A stretch of 64,000 bases of DNA from Leptospiraceae bacterium (GTDB lineage: Bacteria; Spirochaetota; Leptospiria; Leptospirales; Leptonemataceae), in the NCBI GenBank assembly GCA_020441005.1, contig JAGRNA010000012.1, positions 1-64,000 of the forward strand, written 5' to 3'. Position 1 is the stretch's first letter; the number at the start of each line of letters is the position of its first letter. Positions 28,214 to 37,014 of the stretch are shown here, piece by piece. The notes below the pieces were generated by a model. The model was not told the origin of the DNA. It ran no database searches and was given only the letters and a program-made list of their open reading frames with translations. A program made the translations under genes and the position numbers.

Positions 28214-29143
28214 ATGCGTCACCTGATTGTCCGGATACTCCTGTTCGCAATGCCCGGTCTGGCTTTGCTTGCGCCGTGCGGTTGCCGACAAACAGCCCCC
28301 CAGGTCCTGTTTTATCAACCGGAGGGTACCCGCCAAATTGTATATGCCACCCAGCCGGAACGACTGCACATTACCGTCTACCCCCGCCCGGAGGCGGCCG
28401 CACGCGGCGCGGTGATCTTTATTCATGGCGGCGGCTGGCAGGCTGGTGGATCCGCCTTGCCGATCTATAGCGATTGGCATTATCCCCTGCAGGAAGCCGG
28501 ATTACGGGCCTTCTCTATCGAACACCGCACCGCACCCCGGTATCGCGGGCAGCAGTTGCTGGATGACTGCCTGACGGCGATTCGAACCATCCATCAACGA
28601 GCCGCCGAGTTTGGCTTTCCGGCCGACGAAATTGCGCTCGTCGGTTATTCCTCTGGCGGTCATCTGGCTGTGCTCTCTGCCCTGGAATTATCGCGCGCGC
28701 ATAGCATTCCGATCAAGAGCGTTGTAGCCTATTATGCCCCGCTTGATCCGGCCAATCTGGTTTACTATAAAGATAACCGCTTGATGGAGCTGTTTCGAAA
28801 TTATGTGCCCGAGATCAATGATGATGATCCCCGCCTGGACTCCGGGCAACGTGGTCTGAATCCAATGGATCGCTTTATTCAGTCCTTGCGGTATTATGCG
28901 CCAATTGAAAAAATTCACCCAGCCATGCCGCCCATGCTGTTGATTCACGGCAAAGACGATAATCTGGTGCCTTTTAGTCAAAGCGTTAATTTTGCCATGC
29001 AGGCTGATCGGATCGTACCCGGTCGTGTACAATTGCGCCTGATTGAAAAGGCGGATCATAACTTTATCCGTTCACGCGGGCGCTGGGCGCGCTTAATCGA
29101 CCAGGAGGCGCTGCTCTTTTTGTTGCAGCATATGTCCAAATAA
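28214..29143 (+). CDS. Alpha/beta-hydrolase lipoprotein (carboxylesterase-like)
   Basis: 309 residues. The signal ends in LLAPCGC, so it is probably a lipoprotein. The oxyanion motif is FIHGGGWQAGG, the nucleophile elbow VGYSSGGH carries the serine, and LLIHGKDDNLVP and KADHNF hold the acid and histidine. This is the HSL/BD-FAE type of esterase that removes acyl groups from small esters or sugars. The stop overlaps the next start by one base, and it heads a five-gene coupled operon. Substrate unknown. Confidence 0.82.
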   Translation: MRHLIVRILLFAMPGLALLAPCGCRQTAPQVLFYQPEGTRQIVYATQPERLHITVYPRPEAAARGAVIFIHGGGWQAGGSALPIYSDWHYPLQEAGLRAFSIEHRTAPRYRGQQLLDDCLTAIRTIHQRAAEFGFPADEIALVGYSSGGHLAVLSALELSRAHSIPIKSVVAYYAPLDPANLVYYKDNRLMELFRNYVPEINDDDPRLDSGQRGLNPMDRFIQSLRYYAPIEKIHPAMPPMLLIHGKDDNLVPFSQSVNFAMQADRIVPGRVQLRLIEKADHNFIRSRGRWARLIDQEALLFLLQHMSK

Positions 29144-30060
29144 TGAGTCTGGATCCCGATAATAGCCTGCTGAATTCGATTCTGACGACTCGTTTGGGCA
29201 AACCGTTCCAGCCGCAGTGTAAAGCGTGTCAGGACCTGGGAATTGTTTTCGAAAGTAACCTGAATCCGGGGCAAGGCGGGCGTGATGCCGGAACTTATGA
29301 GCTTTGCGGCTGTCAGGAACGTTTGACGCGCTGCGATGGTCAGGCGCCCTGGATGTACAGCGACCGGTCGGGCCGTACAATGCGGGCTTGTCCCTCGCGA
29401 CCAGCGCGCGTCAAACTGGAACGTCTGCGCCATTTATACAAGCGCTCCGACATCCCCCGGCGCTACCAGGGCAGTTTCTTTAGTTCCATTCGCCCGGATC
29501 AGGTCCATACCGATTTGATGCTGGCCGTGGAGCAATCCATCGAGCTGATTGCGCATATGGATCATCCCGATTCGGTCAAGGGTCTCTATTTGTACGGTCC
29601 CACGGGCTGCGGCAAAACATTGCTATCCTGCGCGATTTTAAACGAAATCCTGCGGGTCTTCGTGCTGCCGGTAAAATATGCCAAGATCAGTCGGGACATT
29701 CTGGGCCGCTTACAGTCCACTTTCAATCCCAACTCTGATATCTATGGCGCCGGCAAGAAAATCGAGGCCGAGCTAGGCAGCGTCCCAGCGCTGGTGATTG
29801 ATGATCTGGGCGTGCAACGAGAGACGGAATGGGCCAACCAGGTATTGTACGATCTGATTGATACGCGCTACGAGAACGATTTATTGACTGTGTTTACCTC
29901 CAATGAACCCATGGAATCGTGGCGCGGCATTGCCGGTGGACGGGTGCTCAGCCGTCTGCGCGAGATGTGCCGCGAGTTTCCGATCCAGATGCCCGACTAT
30001 CGCGAACAGATTCACGCCGATATTCAAAGCCGCAACCTGGGACCATGGGGGCCGGCTTGA
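29143..30060 (+). CDS. DnaC/IstB-like AAA+ ATPase with N-terminal cysteine cluster
   Basis: 305 residues. Walker A is GPTGCGKT (about 152) and Walker B is LVIDDLG. The order of motifs is that of DnaC/DnaI helicase loaders and IstB. The N-terminal region contains paired cysteines (CKAC at about 26 and CGCQ at about 51) that may bind zinc. No istA-type transposase lies nearby, so a helicase-loading role is likelier than transposition. It is embedded between an esterase and folK with 1-bp overlaps on both sides. Confidence 0.82.
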   Translation: MSLDPDNSLLNSILTTRLGKPFQPQCKACQDLGIVFESNLNPGQGGRDAGTYELCGCQERLTRCDGQAPWMYSDRSGRTMRACPSRPARVKLERLRHLYKRSDIPRRYQGSFFSSIRPDQVHTDLMLAVEQSIELIAHMDHPDSVKGLYLYGPTGCGKTLLSCAILNEILRVFVLPVKYAKISRDILGRLQSTFNPNSDIYGAGKKIEAELGSVPALVIDDLGVQRETEWANQVLYDLIDTRYENDLLTVFTSNEPMESWRGIAGGRVLSRLREMCREFPIQMPDYREQIHADIQSRNLGPWGPA

Positions 30061-30575
30061 TGCAGTCCGGACTCGAGGTGTCGGTCTGGCTTTCCCTGGG
30101 AAGCAACCTGGGGGACCGATCGCTGATGCTGGCACAAGCGCGCCAGGCCCTGGATGCATTGCCGCATTTTGCTATCAAGCGCATCTCCCGGGAGCTGCCA
30201 AATCCGCCTTTGCTCGAACCCTGCCAGGGTGAATTTCTGAACCAGATTGTTGTTGGAGCCAGCCGCGCTGCAGCGCCGGCCCTGCTGCAGCAAATCAAGG
30301 ATCTGGAGCGTCAATTAGGCCGCAAAAAACGCGCCCGCTATGGACCCCGCGAAATCGATATAGATATTTTAGTATTTGGTGATCATTGCCAAAACCATCC
30401 AGAACTCTGTCTGCCGCATCCCGGGCTGGTAGACCGGCCCTATTTGCATCAGCTTTGTGCCCAGATGGGTCTGGACTGGAAGGCGGTCCTGGCAGATGCT
30501 CGCCGGCGCGGCTGGTCTGTTCCCGAGGCAGCGGTGCGAACCGATCGATCGACAATGGCAGGAGTGCTGCAATGA
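30060..30575 (+). CDS. folK: HPPK, 6-hydroxymethyl-7,8-dihydropterin pyrophosphokinase
   Basis: 171 residues, family length. It transfers pyrophosphate from ATP to the pterin in folate synthesis. LSLGSNLGDR starts the protein, NQIV holds the usual N-x-V, and the signature RYGPREIDIDIL carries the metal-binding aspartates. HPGLVDRPYL is typical of the C-terminal part. ATG 30060 overlaps the previous stop by one base, and its stop overlaps the acyltransferase start by 4 bp. No other folate gene is in the window. Confidence 0.93.
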   Translation: MQSGLEVSVWLSLGSNLGDRSLMLAQARQALDALPHFAIKRISRELPNPPLLEPCQGEFLNQIVVGASRAAAPALLQQIKDLERQLGRKKRARYGPREIDIDILVFGDHCQNHPELCLPHPGLVDRPYLHQLCAQMGLDWKAVLADARRRGWSVPEAAVRTDRSTMAGVLQ

Positions 30576-32203
30576 ACCCAGTCAAACGCATATGGCATAA
30601 ATTCAAGCGCGAAACCGGCAGTCACCGGGCCCGGGTCTATCACGGCATCAGTTCTGTGCGACGCAAGGCCCATCCGATTTACTATATGTTCCGCAGTTTC
30701 TTTCGCCTGGTTTTGCATACCCAGCATACCGAGATCCAGGCGATTGGTCTGGAAAACATTCCGCCGGACGGTTCGGTAATGCTGGTCGGTAATCATCCCA
30801 ATTCGTACCTCGATTACCTGCATTTGCTCAATGCGGTGCGTCATCCGGTGGCCTCGGCCGCGAAGGACGTGATTACCAATTGGCCTTTTTTAGGTCAGCT
30901 TCTGCGGCAGTACATGATGTTGATTCCCATCGCCCGCAGACAGGACCAGGATATAACCGGCTCGACCGAAGAAGAACGGCGGCAAGCCAACGCGGAGGCA
31001 GTGCGTGAAACGGTCGAGCTTTTGGTGCAGGGCCGATTGTATAATATCTTTGGTGAGGGTCGCTCGACGGACAGTCGCAAGCTAAACAAGATCAAACTGG
31101 GTTTCATGCACATCGCCTTGCAGGCGGAGCGAGAATTTAATTACAAACTGAATTTGCGCATCGTACCTTTTGGATTCTTTTACGACCGGATCAACAAGTT
31201 TCAAAGTTCGGCTGTGATTATCTTTGGCAAACCTTTCAAACTCAATAACCTGGACAAAATACCGGATGACTTTTTGAGCCTTAGTTTGTCTGAACAGATC
31301 AAAGTGGAAAAGAAGCTGCTGGTCAGGGGCAAGGAGCGCATGCAGCGGGAAATCGAGAGTATCATTATCTCTATTAGTGATCGGGACTTGATTAGTCTGA
31401 TTGATGACGCTACCGCTTTATATGTGCTGACCCCTTCCAAGTTCATGGGCGCCTACAAGAACATCAGGGAAAAATATCACCTGAGCAAAATGCTGGCCGA
31501 TTGCTTTCAAAAAGCCAGCCTGACGACAGCCGGCCGAACGCGTCTCGAAGAATTGAAACTCAAACTGGATACCTATCGCAAGGAGCTCAAGCGCTTGCGA
31601 CTGGTTGATGGCCTGGTGCGCCGTGAACATGGCTGGGCCGAGTTTGGCTTTCATTTAGGAGCTGTGCTGCGATCGCTCATCAATCTGCCCTTCATCATCT
31701 ATGGCAAACTATTCAATTTTTTACCGCATCGTATGGGACGCCTGGCGCGTTATTATACCATCAAGGTTAAAAAGAAGCCCAAGGTGGACGGCGACGAATC
31801 AGCCCTGATTGCCGCGATTATCACAGCCTTTAGCACCTATCCTGTCTTTGGCGCTTTGTTGGGCTGTCTGATCTATGTGTATGGCCTGCCCTGGCTGCTA
31901 GCATGGACGACGGCCTTTTGCGCGACTCACGGATTTGCCTGGCTGGCAGGCTTTGTAGCTGCGCTGCAAGGTTACCTCGCGCTCTTGACCGTCGGACTGG
32001 CACTGCTTTCCATCTACCTGATGGCTCGCTTGTGGCGGGTGGCCAACCGCCATTTCATGGGACTGCGGGCCGCCGCTTTATGGTTGCGTGATTCCGTAAT
32101 CGAAATTACGCGCCAGCGGGATGTGGAACTTGTGCGCCAACAGCGCTATGAGATTCTGGATTGCATTGATTTTATTATCGGGGAGTATGACAGCGATGAA
32201 TGA
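30572..32203 (+). CDS. PlsC-type acyltransferase with C-terminal membrane region
   Basis: 543 residues. The acyltransferase domain (about 50-260) has the catalytic histidine H75 in NHPNSYLD, with five residues between H and D as in the NHPNSFLD branch, and a phosphate-binding FGEGRST (about 160). Residues about 300-400 are helical; two or three membrane segments lie near 415-505. It probably acylates glycerol-3-phosphate or lyso-phosphatidate at the inner membrane. The coupling to a thioesterase downstream supports a role in acyl-chain handling. Confidence 0.82.
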   Translation: MNPVKRIWHKFKRETGSHRARVYHGISSVRRKAHPIYYMFRSFFRLVLHTQHTEIQAIGLENIPPDGSVMLVGNHPNSYLDYLHLLNAVRHPVASAAKDVITNWPFLGQLLRQYMMLIPIARRQDQDITGSTEEERRQANAEAVRETVELLVQGRLYNIFGEGRSTDSRKLNKIKLGFMHIALQAEREFNYKLNLRIVPFGFFYDRINKFQSSAVIIFGKPFKLNNLDKIPDDFLSLSLSEQIKVEKKLLVRGKERMQREIESIIISISDRDLISLIDDATALYVLTPSKFMGAYKNIREKYHLSKMLADCFQKASLTTAGRTRLEELKLKLDTYRKELKRLRLVDGLVRREHGWAEFGFHLGAVLRSLINLPFIIYGKLFNFLPHRMGRLARYYTIKVKKKPKVDGDESALIAAIITAFSTYPVFGALLGCLIYVYGLPWLLAWTTAFCATHGFAWLAGFVAALQGYLALLTVGLALLSIYLMARLWRVANRHFMGLRAAALWLRDSVIEITRQRDVELVRQQRYEILDCIDFIIGEYDSDE

Positions 32204-32675
32204 TTCCATGCAACTTGACGCGCAAAAAGGCGATCTGACCGTAATCCAGGAGGGCTACGAACTGGCCACGCGTCATCTGGTAATGGAAAAGGATTTGAAT
32301 TATTTTGGGAACCTGTTTGGCGGCGCAATGCTTGCCTGGTTAGACGAGGCCTCGGCGGCCTATTTAATGGACAAGATCGGATATGCGAACTTTGTGACCC
32401 TGAAGCTGGAAGACGTTTTCTTCAAGGCGCCAGCTAAACGGGGCGACGCGCTGGCGATCTACTGCAAAATCCTGAATACGGGTCGCTCTTCGATATCTAT
32501 CCGTACGCGGGCATGGGTGCACATTCCGGTTAGCGGCGCCAAGCGCGAGATTATTGATTGCAAGATTACCTTCGTCTGTCTGCAAGAGGGCAAGCCTTAC
32601 GCTTACTTTCGTTCCCCGGAATACTCTAGCTGGCTGGCCAGGACCGGCCAAAGTCCCGTTATTTCAGGCGATTAG
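32196..32675 (+). CDS. Acyl-CoA thioesterase, hotdog fold
   Basis: 159 residues, one hotdog domain. The motif NYFGNLFGGAMLAWLDEAS is the helix of the YciA/BFIT-type thioesterases, with the catalytic Asp in WLDEA. It hydrolyses acyl-CoA to free acid and CoA in the cytoplasm. ATG 32196 lies within the end of the acyltransferase gene (8-bp overlap). The 3' end overlaps the convergent unknown gene by 12 bp. Confidence 0.88.
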   Translation: MNDSMQLDAQKGDLTVIQEGYELATRHLVMEKDLNYFGNLFGGAMLAWLDEASAAYLMDKIGYANFVTLKLEDVFFKAPAKRGDALAIYCKILNTGRSSISIRTRAWVHIPVSGAKREIIDCKITFVCLQEGKPYAYFRSPEYSSWLARTGQSPVISGD

Positions 32676-33167
32676 CATGGATTGATACAGCAGGTCCGGG
32701 TGGTGGCGATGCGCGAATTCCCGGTAGCGATCCCAGGTGAGAATCATGCAATTCATACTGCGGGTCAGCTCCAGGGCTCCCAGAATATATTCGGTGATTT
32801 CGATCGCGTCCTGCGACTGGCGATAGCTGTTATGGCGCATGATGCGGCGAATTACTTTGCAAAACACCTTTTGATTGTATTGGCGGTATTCCGGATTCAG
32901 GTGATTGGTCGGCAACAATTCCTTGATAAAACCGGAGGCGTAATGCAAAAACAATTCGGAATCGCGGTGCATGGACTGACGCTCGGCGGTGTCGAACGTA
33001 CTCAAGTATAAATGTAAAAGACAGATCTGACCGGCTTCGCGCGGTAAATAGACCTGGCGCAACTGGTCGTAGATTGAAGTCTCAAGCCCGGTGCGCACAA
33101 ACAGGTTCCAGGCCTCGGCGCTGGCATCTACAATGGCTTGCATTTCCTGTGGTGTGTGCGCTGACAT
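32664..33167 (-). CDS. Hypothetical soluble protein
   Basis: 167 residues, all-helical by appearance, with many Tyr, His and Met and no membrane segment or known motif. The ATG at 33167 (MSAHTPQEMQ) is preferred to an upstream TTG. I do not recognise the family. It converges on and slightly overlaps the thioesterase gene, and the next minus-strand gene upstream is 116 bp away. Confidence 0.65.
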   Translation of the reverse strand: MSAHTPQEMQAIVDASAEAWNLFVRTGLETSIYDQLRQVYLPREAGQICLLHLYLSTFDTAERQSMHRDSELFLHYASGFIKELLPTNHLNPEYRQYNQKVFCKVIRRIMRHNSYRQSQDAIEITEYILGALELTRSMNCMILTWDRYREFAHRHHPDLLYQSMLIA

Positions 33168-33283
33168 GTCGGTGATCAAATCCAGGCGATCATTTGATGG
33201 CTAAGGAGAACACATATTTGGGCTCTGTCCACCCTTTTTTAATAAAGGGTATAAAAACGGTCGAAATGGTTCAATTCTGTCAT

Positions 33284-33946
33284 TTAATGGCAACGAAATA
33301 TCCAATGGCATACCCGGCGCTCGAGTTCACCGACCGGTCTGCGTTCCAGAAAGCCCAATTCGACGCGCTCAAAGTGCTGTCCCAGGACAGCGCGGCATTC
33401 GCGCTCGCTAAAAAACTGAATCGGCGCTGTGTTGATGTCCATGTTGCCCTGGTAGTGGGTGTCCTGATCGCTGCGCAGGGTGCCGAGCAAGGTTCCTCCG
33501 CCCTGCAGGGCGTTGCGGGCTGCAGCAAGCATCGTGTGCTGCAGGGCAGCGGTATTATAGTGTAGTACGCCCCATAGTACAATCACTTGAAAGCGGGACT
33601 GATCAAAGGGCAGGCGCAGGTCGCCTGGACTGGATTCGGACGGGGGCCTGAATTGCCGCACAATGGCGCCAGGAAAACGTTCCCGACAAATTTGAATCGA
33701 TGCGGCGCTGCTGTCCAGGCCGCAAACCGGCCCAAAACCCAATTCATGCAACAGTTGCAGGTGACGACCGCTACCGCAGCCCCAATCAAGGGCGGCGCCG
33801 GGTTCAATGCCGCGCAAAAGGCGCACCAGATTCTCATCAGGGTAGGATTGACGGGCCCGGTCGCGTCGATAATGACGATCCCATGACTCGACATTGGCCT
33901 GGAATGGTTCCGTTGGATGTGGCTGGTCTCTGGATTCGCTTTGCAT
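33284..33946 (-). CDS. SAM-dependent class I methyltransferase
   Basis: 220 residues. Motif I is ALDWGCGSGRHL (SAM binding), with an acidic strand-2 end at CGLDSSAAS and motif IV-like VIVLWGVLHY. The substrate cannot be read from the sequence. It sits 27 bp after the ATP-grasp gene in a group with a polysaccharide deacetylase, which suggests modification of a glycan or small metabolite. Confidence 0.85.
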   Translation of the reverse strand: MQSESRDQPHPTEPFQANVESWDRHYRRDRARQSYPDENLVRLLRGIEPGAALDWGCGSGRHLQLLHELGFGPVCGLDSSAASIQICRERFPGAIVRQFRPPSESSPGDLRLPFDQSRFQVIVLWGVLHYNTAALQHTMLAAARNALQGGGTLLGTLRSDQDTHYQGNMDINTAPIQFFSERECRAVLGQHFERVELGFLERRPVGELERRVCHWIFRCH

Positions 33947-33973
33947 CAGGTTACAAGAAAGGATCTATCCGGG

Positions 33974-35245
33974 TCAGTGGGGGTCCAGCAGAATCAGGCG
34001 GCTGGCAGCCTGCATGCGGTCGGCCCAATGAAAGAGTTCCCGGGCCCGGCTGCGTTCGTCCGCGACCACAAAAGCCGCCGGTCGGGCCCGGTTGCCGTCT
34101 TTAAAATCCAGCTGTTGGCCGACAGCATGGAACTCGGTGCGGTACAGCAGCCGGCGGTCAGCGAGTAATTCCGGGGGCCACTGGATGCCCTGGTACAGGC
34201 CCGCCTGGGGCGCCACATAGCGCACACAGGCCGCTCGCTGGCTATCGGTCCAGGGAGTGCGTCTGAAATCTGACGGTCGATAGCGCCGCCAGGCTGGCAG
34301 CAAATGCAGATCCAGCAAGCGATCGAAGTAATGGTAGCCCGGATCGAGGGCCGCCAGGAGCTGATCTACTAGCAGTTCGCCGCCGCTTTCAGCGGCCCAC
34401 TCAACCAGCCAAAGCGAATCCTCCGCCGGCGGATCGTCATATAGAAATTCGGCTACCAGGGGCGTATTGTCCAGACCGGCTGCCTGGGCCATGCGCTGCA
34501 ATAGCGATTCAATGTGCCTGGCCACTGCCAGACTGACCGGCAAGGGAAAATCATGGCCCAGTTCAATAAACCGGGGGGGGCTGGCGGAGGTGATTTTAGC
34601 GCTGATACTGATCAGAATGACTTCCCCCTGCACGACCCAGGCCAGCACGGTCAATTCGCGGCGGGCTGCCAGCAGCTCCTCGACCAGCCAGTCTTTTGCG
34701 TGCGCTTGATGGGCTTCCAGAAAGCGCCGGCGCTGGTCCTTGTCGTTCAGGATATGCATGTCCTGTTTGGCATGGCCGGCGACAGGGCGGGCCAACAGCG
34801 GAGAGGGCCAATCCAGCAACTGCTGGCGAGCCGGCGGATCCGACCAGTTGAACTGGCGCGGAACAGGGATGCCCAGGTCGCCAAAAAACTGTTTGTAAGC
34901 GCGTTTATCGGTCAGCAAAGCCCAGTTGGGTGCCTGGTCTGGTGCGGCAGTCATGCCGGGCAGTTCCAGTCGGGTTGTCAATTCCTGCTGCGCCTGGCGC
35001 ACTGCGCCAAAGGAACGGCTGGTGACTCCAATCAAGCGCTGGCGGATCGCAGGCGCTAGCCGCCGCAAGATGCCGCGCACATCCGTCAAATCCGAGTGTA
35101 GCGGCGTCACCGCCTCGCTAAAGCCAACGGCTGCCGGGTTGCGATCCACGGCCAGGCAATCAAAGCCGCGCGCCAAAATCGCTGCAATCAGCTCCAATTG
35201 ATGCGTTCCCGCGCCGAGGCACATCACGATCGGGCGTTCAGGCAT
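33974..35245 (-). CDS. ATP-grasp family protein
   Basis: 423 residues. An N-terminal Rossmann-like part (MPERPIVMCLGAGTHQLELI) is followed by an ATP-grasp region (about 110-300). LLTDKRAYKQFFGDLGIPVP, then PLLARPVAGHAKQ and WLVEELL correspond to the ATP-binding strands, and LVAEFLYDD to the metal site. Such enzymes ligate a carboxylate to an amine or thiol. The last ~110 residues are unlike the common purine or carbamoyl-phosphate enzymes. It may modify an amino sugar or peptide, by context only. Confidence 0.78.
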   Translation of the reverse strand: MPERPIVMCLGAGTHQLELIAAILARGFDCLAVDRNPAAVGFSEAVTPLHSDLTDVRGILRRLAPAIRQRLIGVTSRSFGAVRQAQQELTTRLELPGMTAAPDQAPNWALLTDKRAYKQFFGDLGIPVPRQFNWSDPPARQQLLDWPSPLLARPVAGHAKQDMHILNDKDQRRRFLEAHQAHAKDWLVEELLAARRELTVLAWVVQGEVILISISAKITSASPPRFIELGHDFPLPVSLAVARHIESLLQRMAQAAGLDNTPLVAEFLYDDPPAEDSLWLVEWAAESGGELLVDQLLAALDPGYHYFDRLLDLHLLPAWRRYRPSDFRRTPWTDSQRAACVRYVAPQAGLYQGIQWPPELLADRRLLYRTEFHAVGQQLDFKDGNRARPAAFVVADERSRARELFHWADRMQAASRLILLDPH

Positions 35246-35322
35246 GGGTCGCCCCGTTGCGGTTATCCGTTACTGCGTTGCTAGCGGGCGTGAACAGGCA
35301 GCTCACAGCAGCAGAGGTGTTG

Positions 35323-36825
35323 CTAGAGTCGCTTGTCATCCAGGTATAACACTTCCTGATACACGCTGTGGTTTTGCGCATCGCGCAAGCGTAGACTCAG
35401 CGGCAGGTAGCCCAGGCTGGATTTAATGCGCGGCAGGTGTGCTGTCAGAATGCCATTCTGGATGCGATAGGCCACTGGTTGCTGGCCTAAACGCACGGAC
35501 ACTGGCTGGAAGTCACCCAGCGGCAAGCGGATCTGTTGCCCGGTTGCGACTCGCGATCCGGGAGGCGGATCCAGACGGACCAAAGGCGCGCCGCGCATTT
35601 GCAGCCCGGCCAAAATCTGCTGCTGGCTATGAAATTGACGCACCATAAAGCGATTCAAGGTCAGGGGATTGCTATGGGCAGCATTGCCGCCCGGATGAAT
35701 GGTAAAGGCCAGCTCGTAGCCGCTGGCAGCTGCCAGTCGAATGACGCGTTGATCATATACCCCAAAGGGGTAGGCCAGGGCGCGCACCGATATGCCCAGT
35801 TTCTCTTCCAGAATGCGCCGCGATTGCAAGAGCTGCCGTCGAATTTCTGTTTCTGAATGCTCCGGCAGGCGGGGATGGTTGAGGGTGTGCGATCCGATTT
35901 CAAAATGACCGCTTTTTTGCAGTGCTTCTAACTCTGTCCAGCTCAGATAATTCCGCTTGCCCTTGCCGATGATGCCCGGATACACAAAAGCCACTGCCTG
36001 CATGCCCAGACCTCGCAGAATGGGCAGCACACTGGTGTAGTTGGAGCGCGATCCGTCATCAAAGCTGAGCACAAAAGGCCGCTCGGGCAACTGCACGGTT
36101 CGTCCTTGAACAAACTGCTGTAACTGGTAGAGTGATATCGTGCGATAGCCCTGGGACTTCAAGAATTGCAGCTCGCGTCGTAGCCGCGTCGGCGGAATAT
36201 TGAAGTCCTTTGGTCCCTGGCCGGGTTCATAGCTGTGATGATAGCATAGCACCGGTATTTGCAGAGCGACCGAGTCGCCAGGCCGGTCTCGGGACGGAGC
36301 AGAGCTGGTTTCGTTAGCGGACCGCCGCCTTGTCGACCGCTCAGGGCTTAAGGCGTCCGCGGGCCGGTCTATGAGCACGGCGGTATCATTGTTCCGCAGG
36401 GCTGGATTGTGCTCTGCGACCACGTCGGTTGGAGTGCTGTTTTTTGATCGCCATTCGGGATTTTCCCAGATCGAGGAACCGGTTGCCGGCCTTGATGGCG
36501 GGTTTGTGCGTCCCGGATCGGCTTCATCGAATCCGCTGGTCTGTCGGGAGGCCGGGACGTCGCGGGTGTTGGTTGTTGATGCACCGCCATGCAGGCTCGG
36601 ATCCGCCTGGTCTGGGGGCGCAGATTCGCTGGCCGGGTCGTCTGCCTGGCGGGCCGGCGCCAGAAATCGCGCCTCATCGACTAGCAGGGGCGGGTAATTT
36701 ACATTGCTGACTGGTTGATCGATAACCTGGCGCTGATCGGAGCCGTGACAGGCATATGCCAGAATCGCGCTGCCCAGCAGGGTCAAGCCGATTCCGGATG
36801 TGAGCAGATAGCGAGTGTGGGCCAT
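35323..36825 (-). CDS. Polysaccharide deacetylase (NodB/CE4) lipoprotein
   Basis: 500 residues. A signal with AILAYAC suggests lipidation at the cysteine. A Ser/Pro/Arg-rich linker (about 35-195) leads to the NodB domain (about 200-400). FVLSFDDGSRSN holds the catalytic aspartates, SHTLNHP the two zinc histidines and ALAYPFGVY the third motif. A beta domain follows at the C-terminus. It would remove N-acetyl groups from peptidoglycan or another glycan in the periplasm. ATG 36825 was chosen over an upstream TTG. Confidence 0.88.
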   Translation of the reverse strand: MAHTRYLLTSGIGLTLLGSAILAYACHGSDQRQVIDQPVSNVNYPPLLVDEARFLAPARQADDPASESAPPDQADPSLHGGASTTNTRDVPASRQTSGFDEADPGRTNPPSRPATGSSIWENPEWRSKNSTPTDVVAEHNPALRNNDTAVLIDRPADALSPERSTRRRSANETSSAPSRDRPGDSVALQIPVLCYHHSYEPGQGPKDFNIPPTRLRRELQFLKSQGYRTISLYQLQQFVQGRTVQLPERPFVLSFDDGSRSNYTSVLPILRGLGMQAVAFVYPGIIGKGKRNYLSWTELEALQKSGHFEIGSHTLNHPRLPEHSETEIRRQLLQSRRILEEKLGISVRALAYPFGVYDQRVIRLAAASGYELAFTIHPGGNAAHSNPLTLNRFMVRQFHSQQQILAGLQMRGAPLVRLDPPPGSRVATGQQIRLPLGDFQPVSVRLGQQPVAYRIQNGILTAHLPRIKSSLGYLPLSLRLRDAQNHSVYQEVLYLDDKRL

Positions 36826-36953
36826 GATACCAATCCTGTTCACAGGATCGGTCAATTTGGCTCAAAGCCGCATCCTGTTTTGCTGATGGATGGTTTGATC
36901 CCGTCCGGAAAAGCGGCCCATGGGCCCGCCCGGGTCCCCAGGCCAGCAAGGCA

Positions 36954-36987
36954 CAAAAAAGGGCCGCCTGCTCAGCAGACAGCCCTT
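36954..36987 (-). terminator. Rho-independent terminator of the porin gene
   Basis: Read on the minus strand, AAGGGCTGTCTGCT pairs with AGCAGGCGGCCCTT and is followed by a run of six T. It lies 27 bp beyond the stop of the porin-like gene. Confidence 0.85.
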
Positions 36988-37014
36988 CCCTGAATCGGGG
37001 TTTGGTATCAACAA

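Noticed and set aside
29143-30060. IstB helper of an insertion sequence
   Set aside because: No IstA transposase, no terminal repeats, and tight overlaps with ordinary metabolic genes on both sides.
33231-33250. ACCCTTT/AAAGGGT hairpin after the methyltransferase gene
   Set aside because: Only 7 bp, weak pairs and no T-tract on the relevant strand; left as unsupported.
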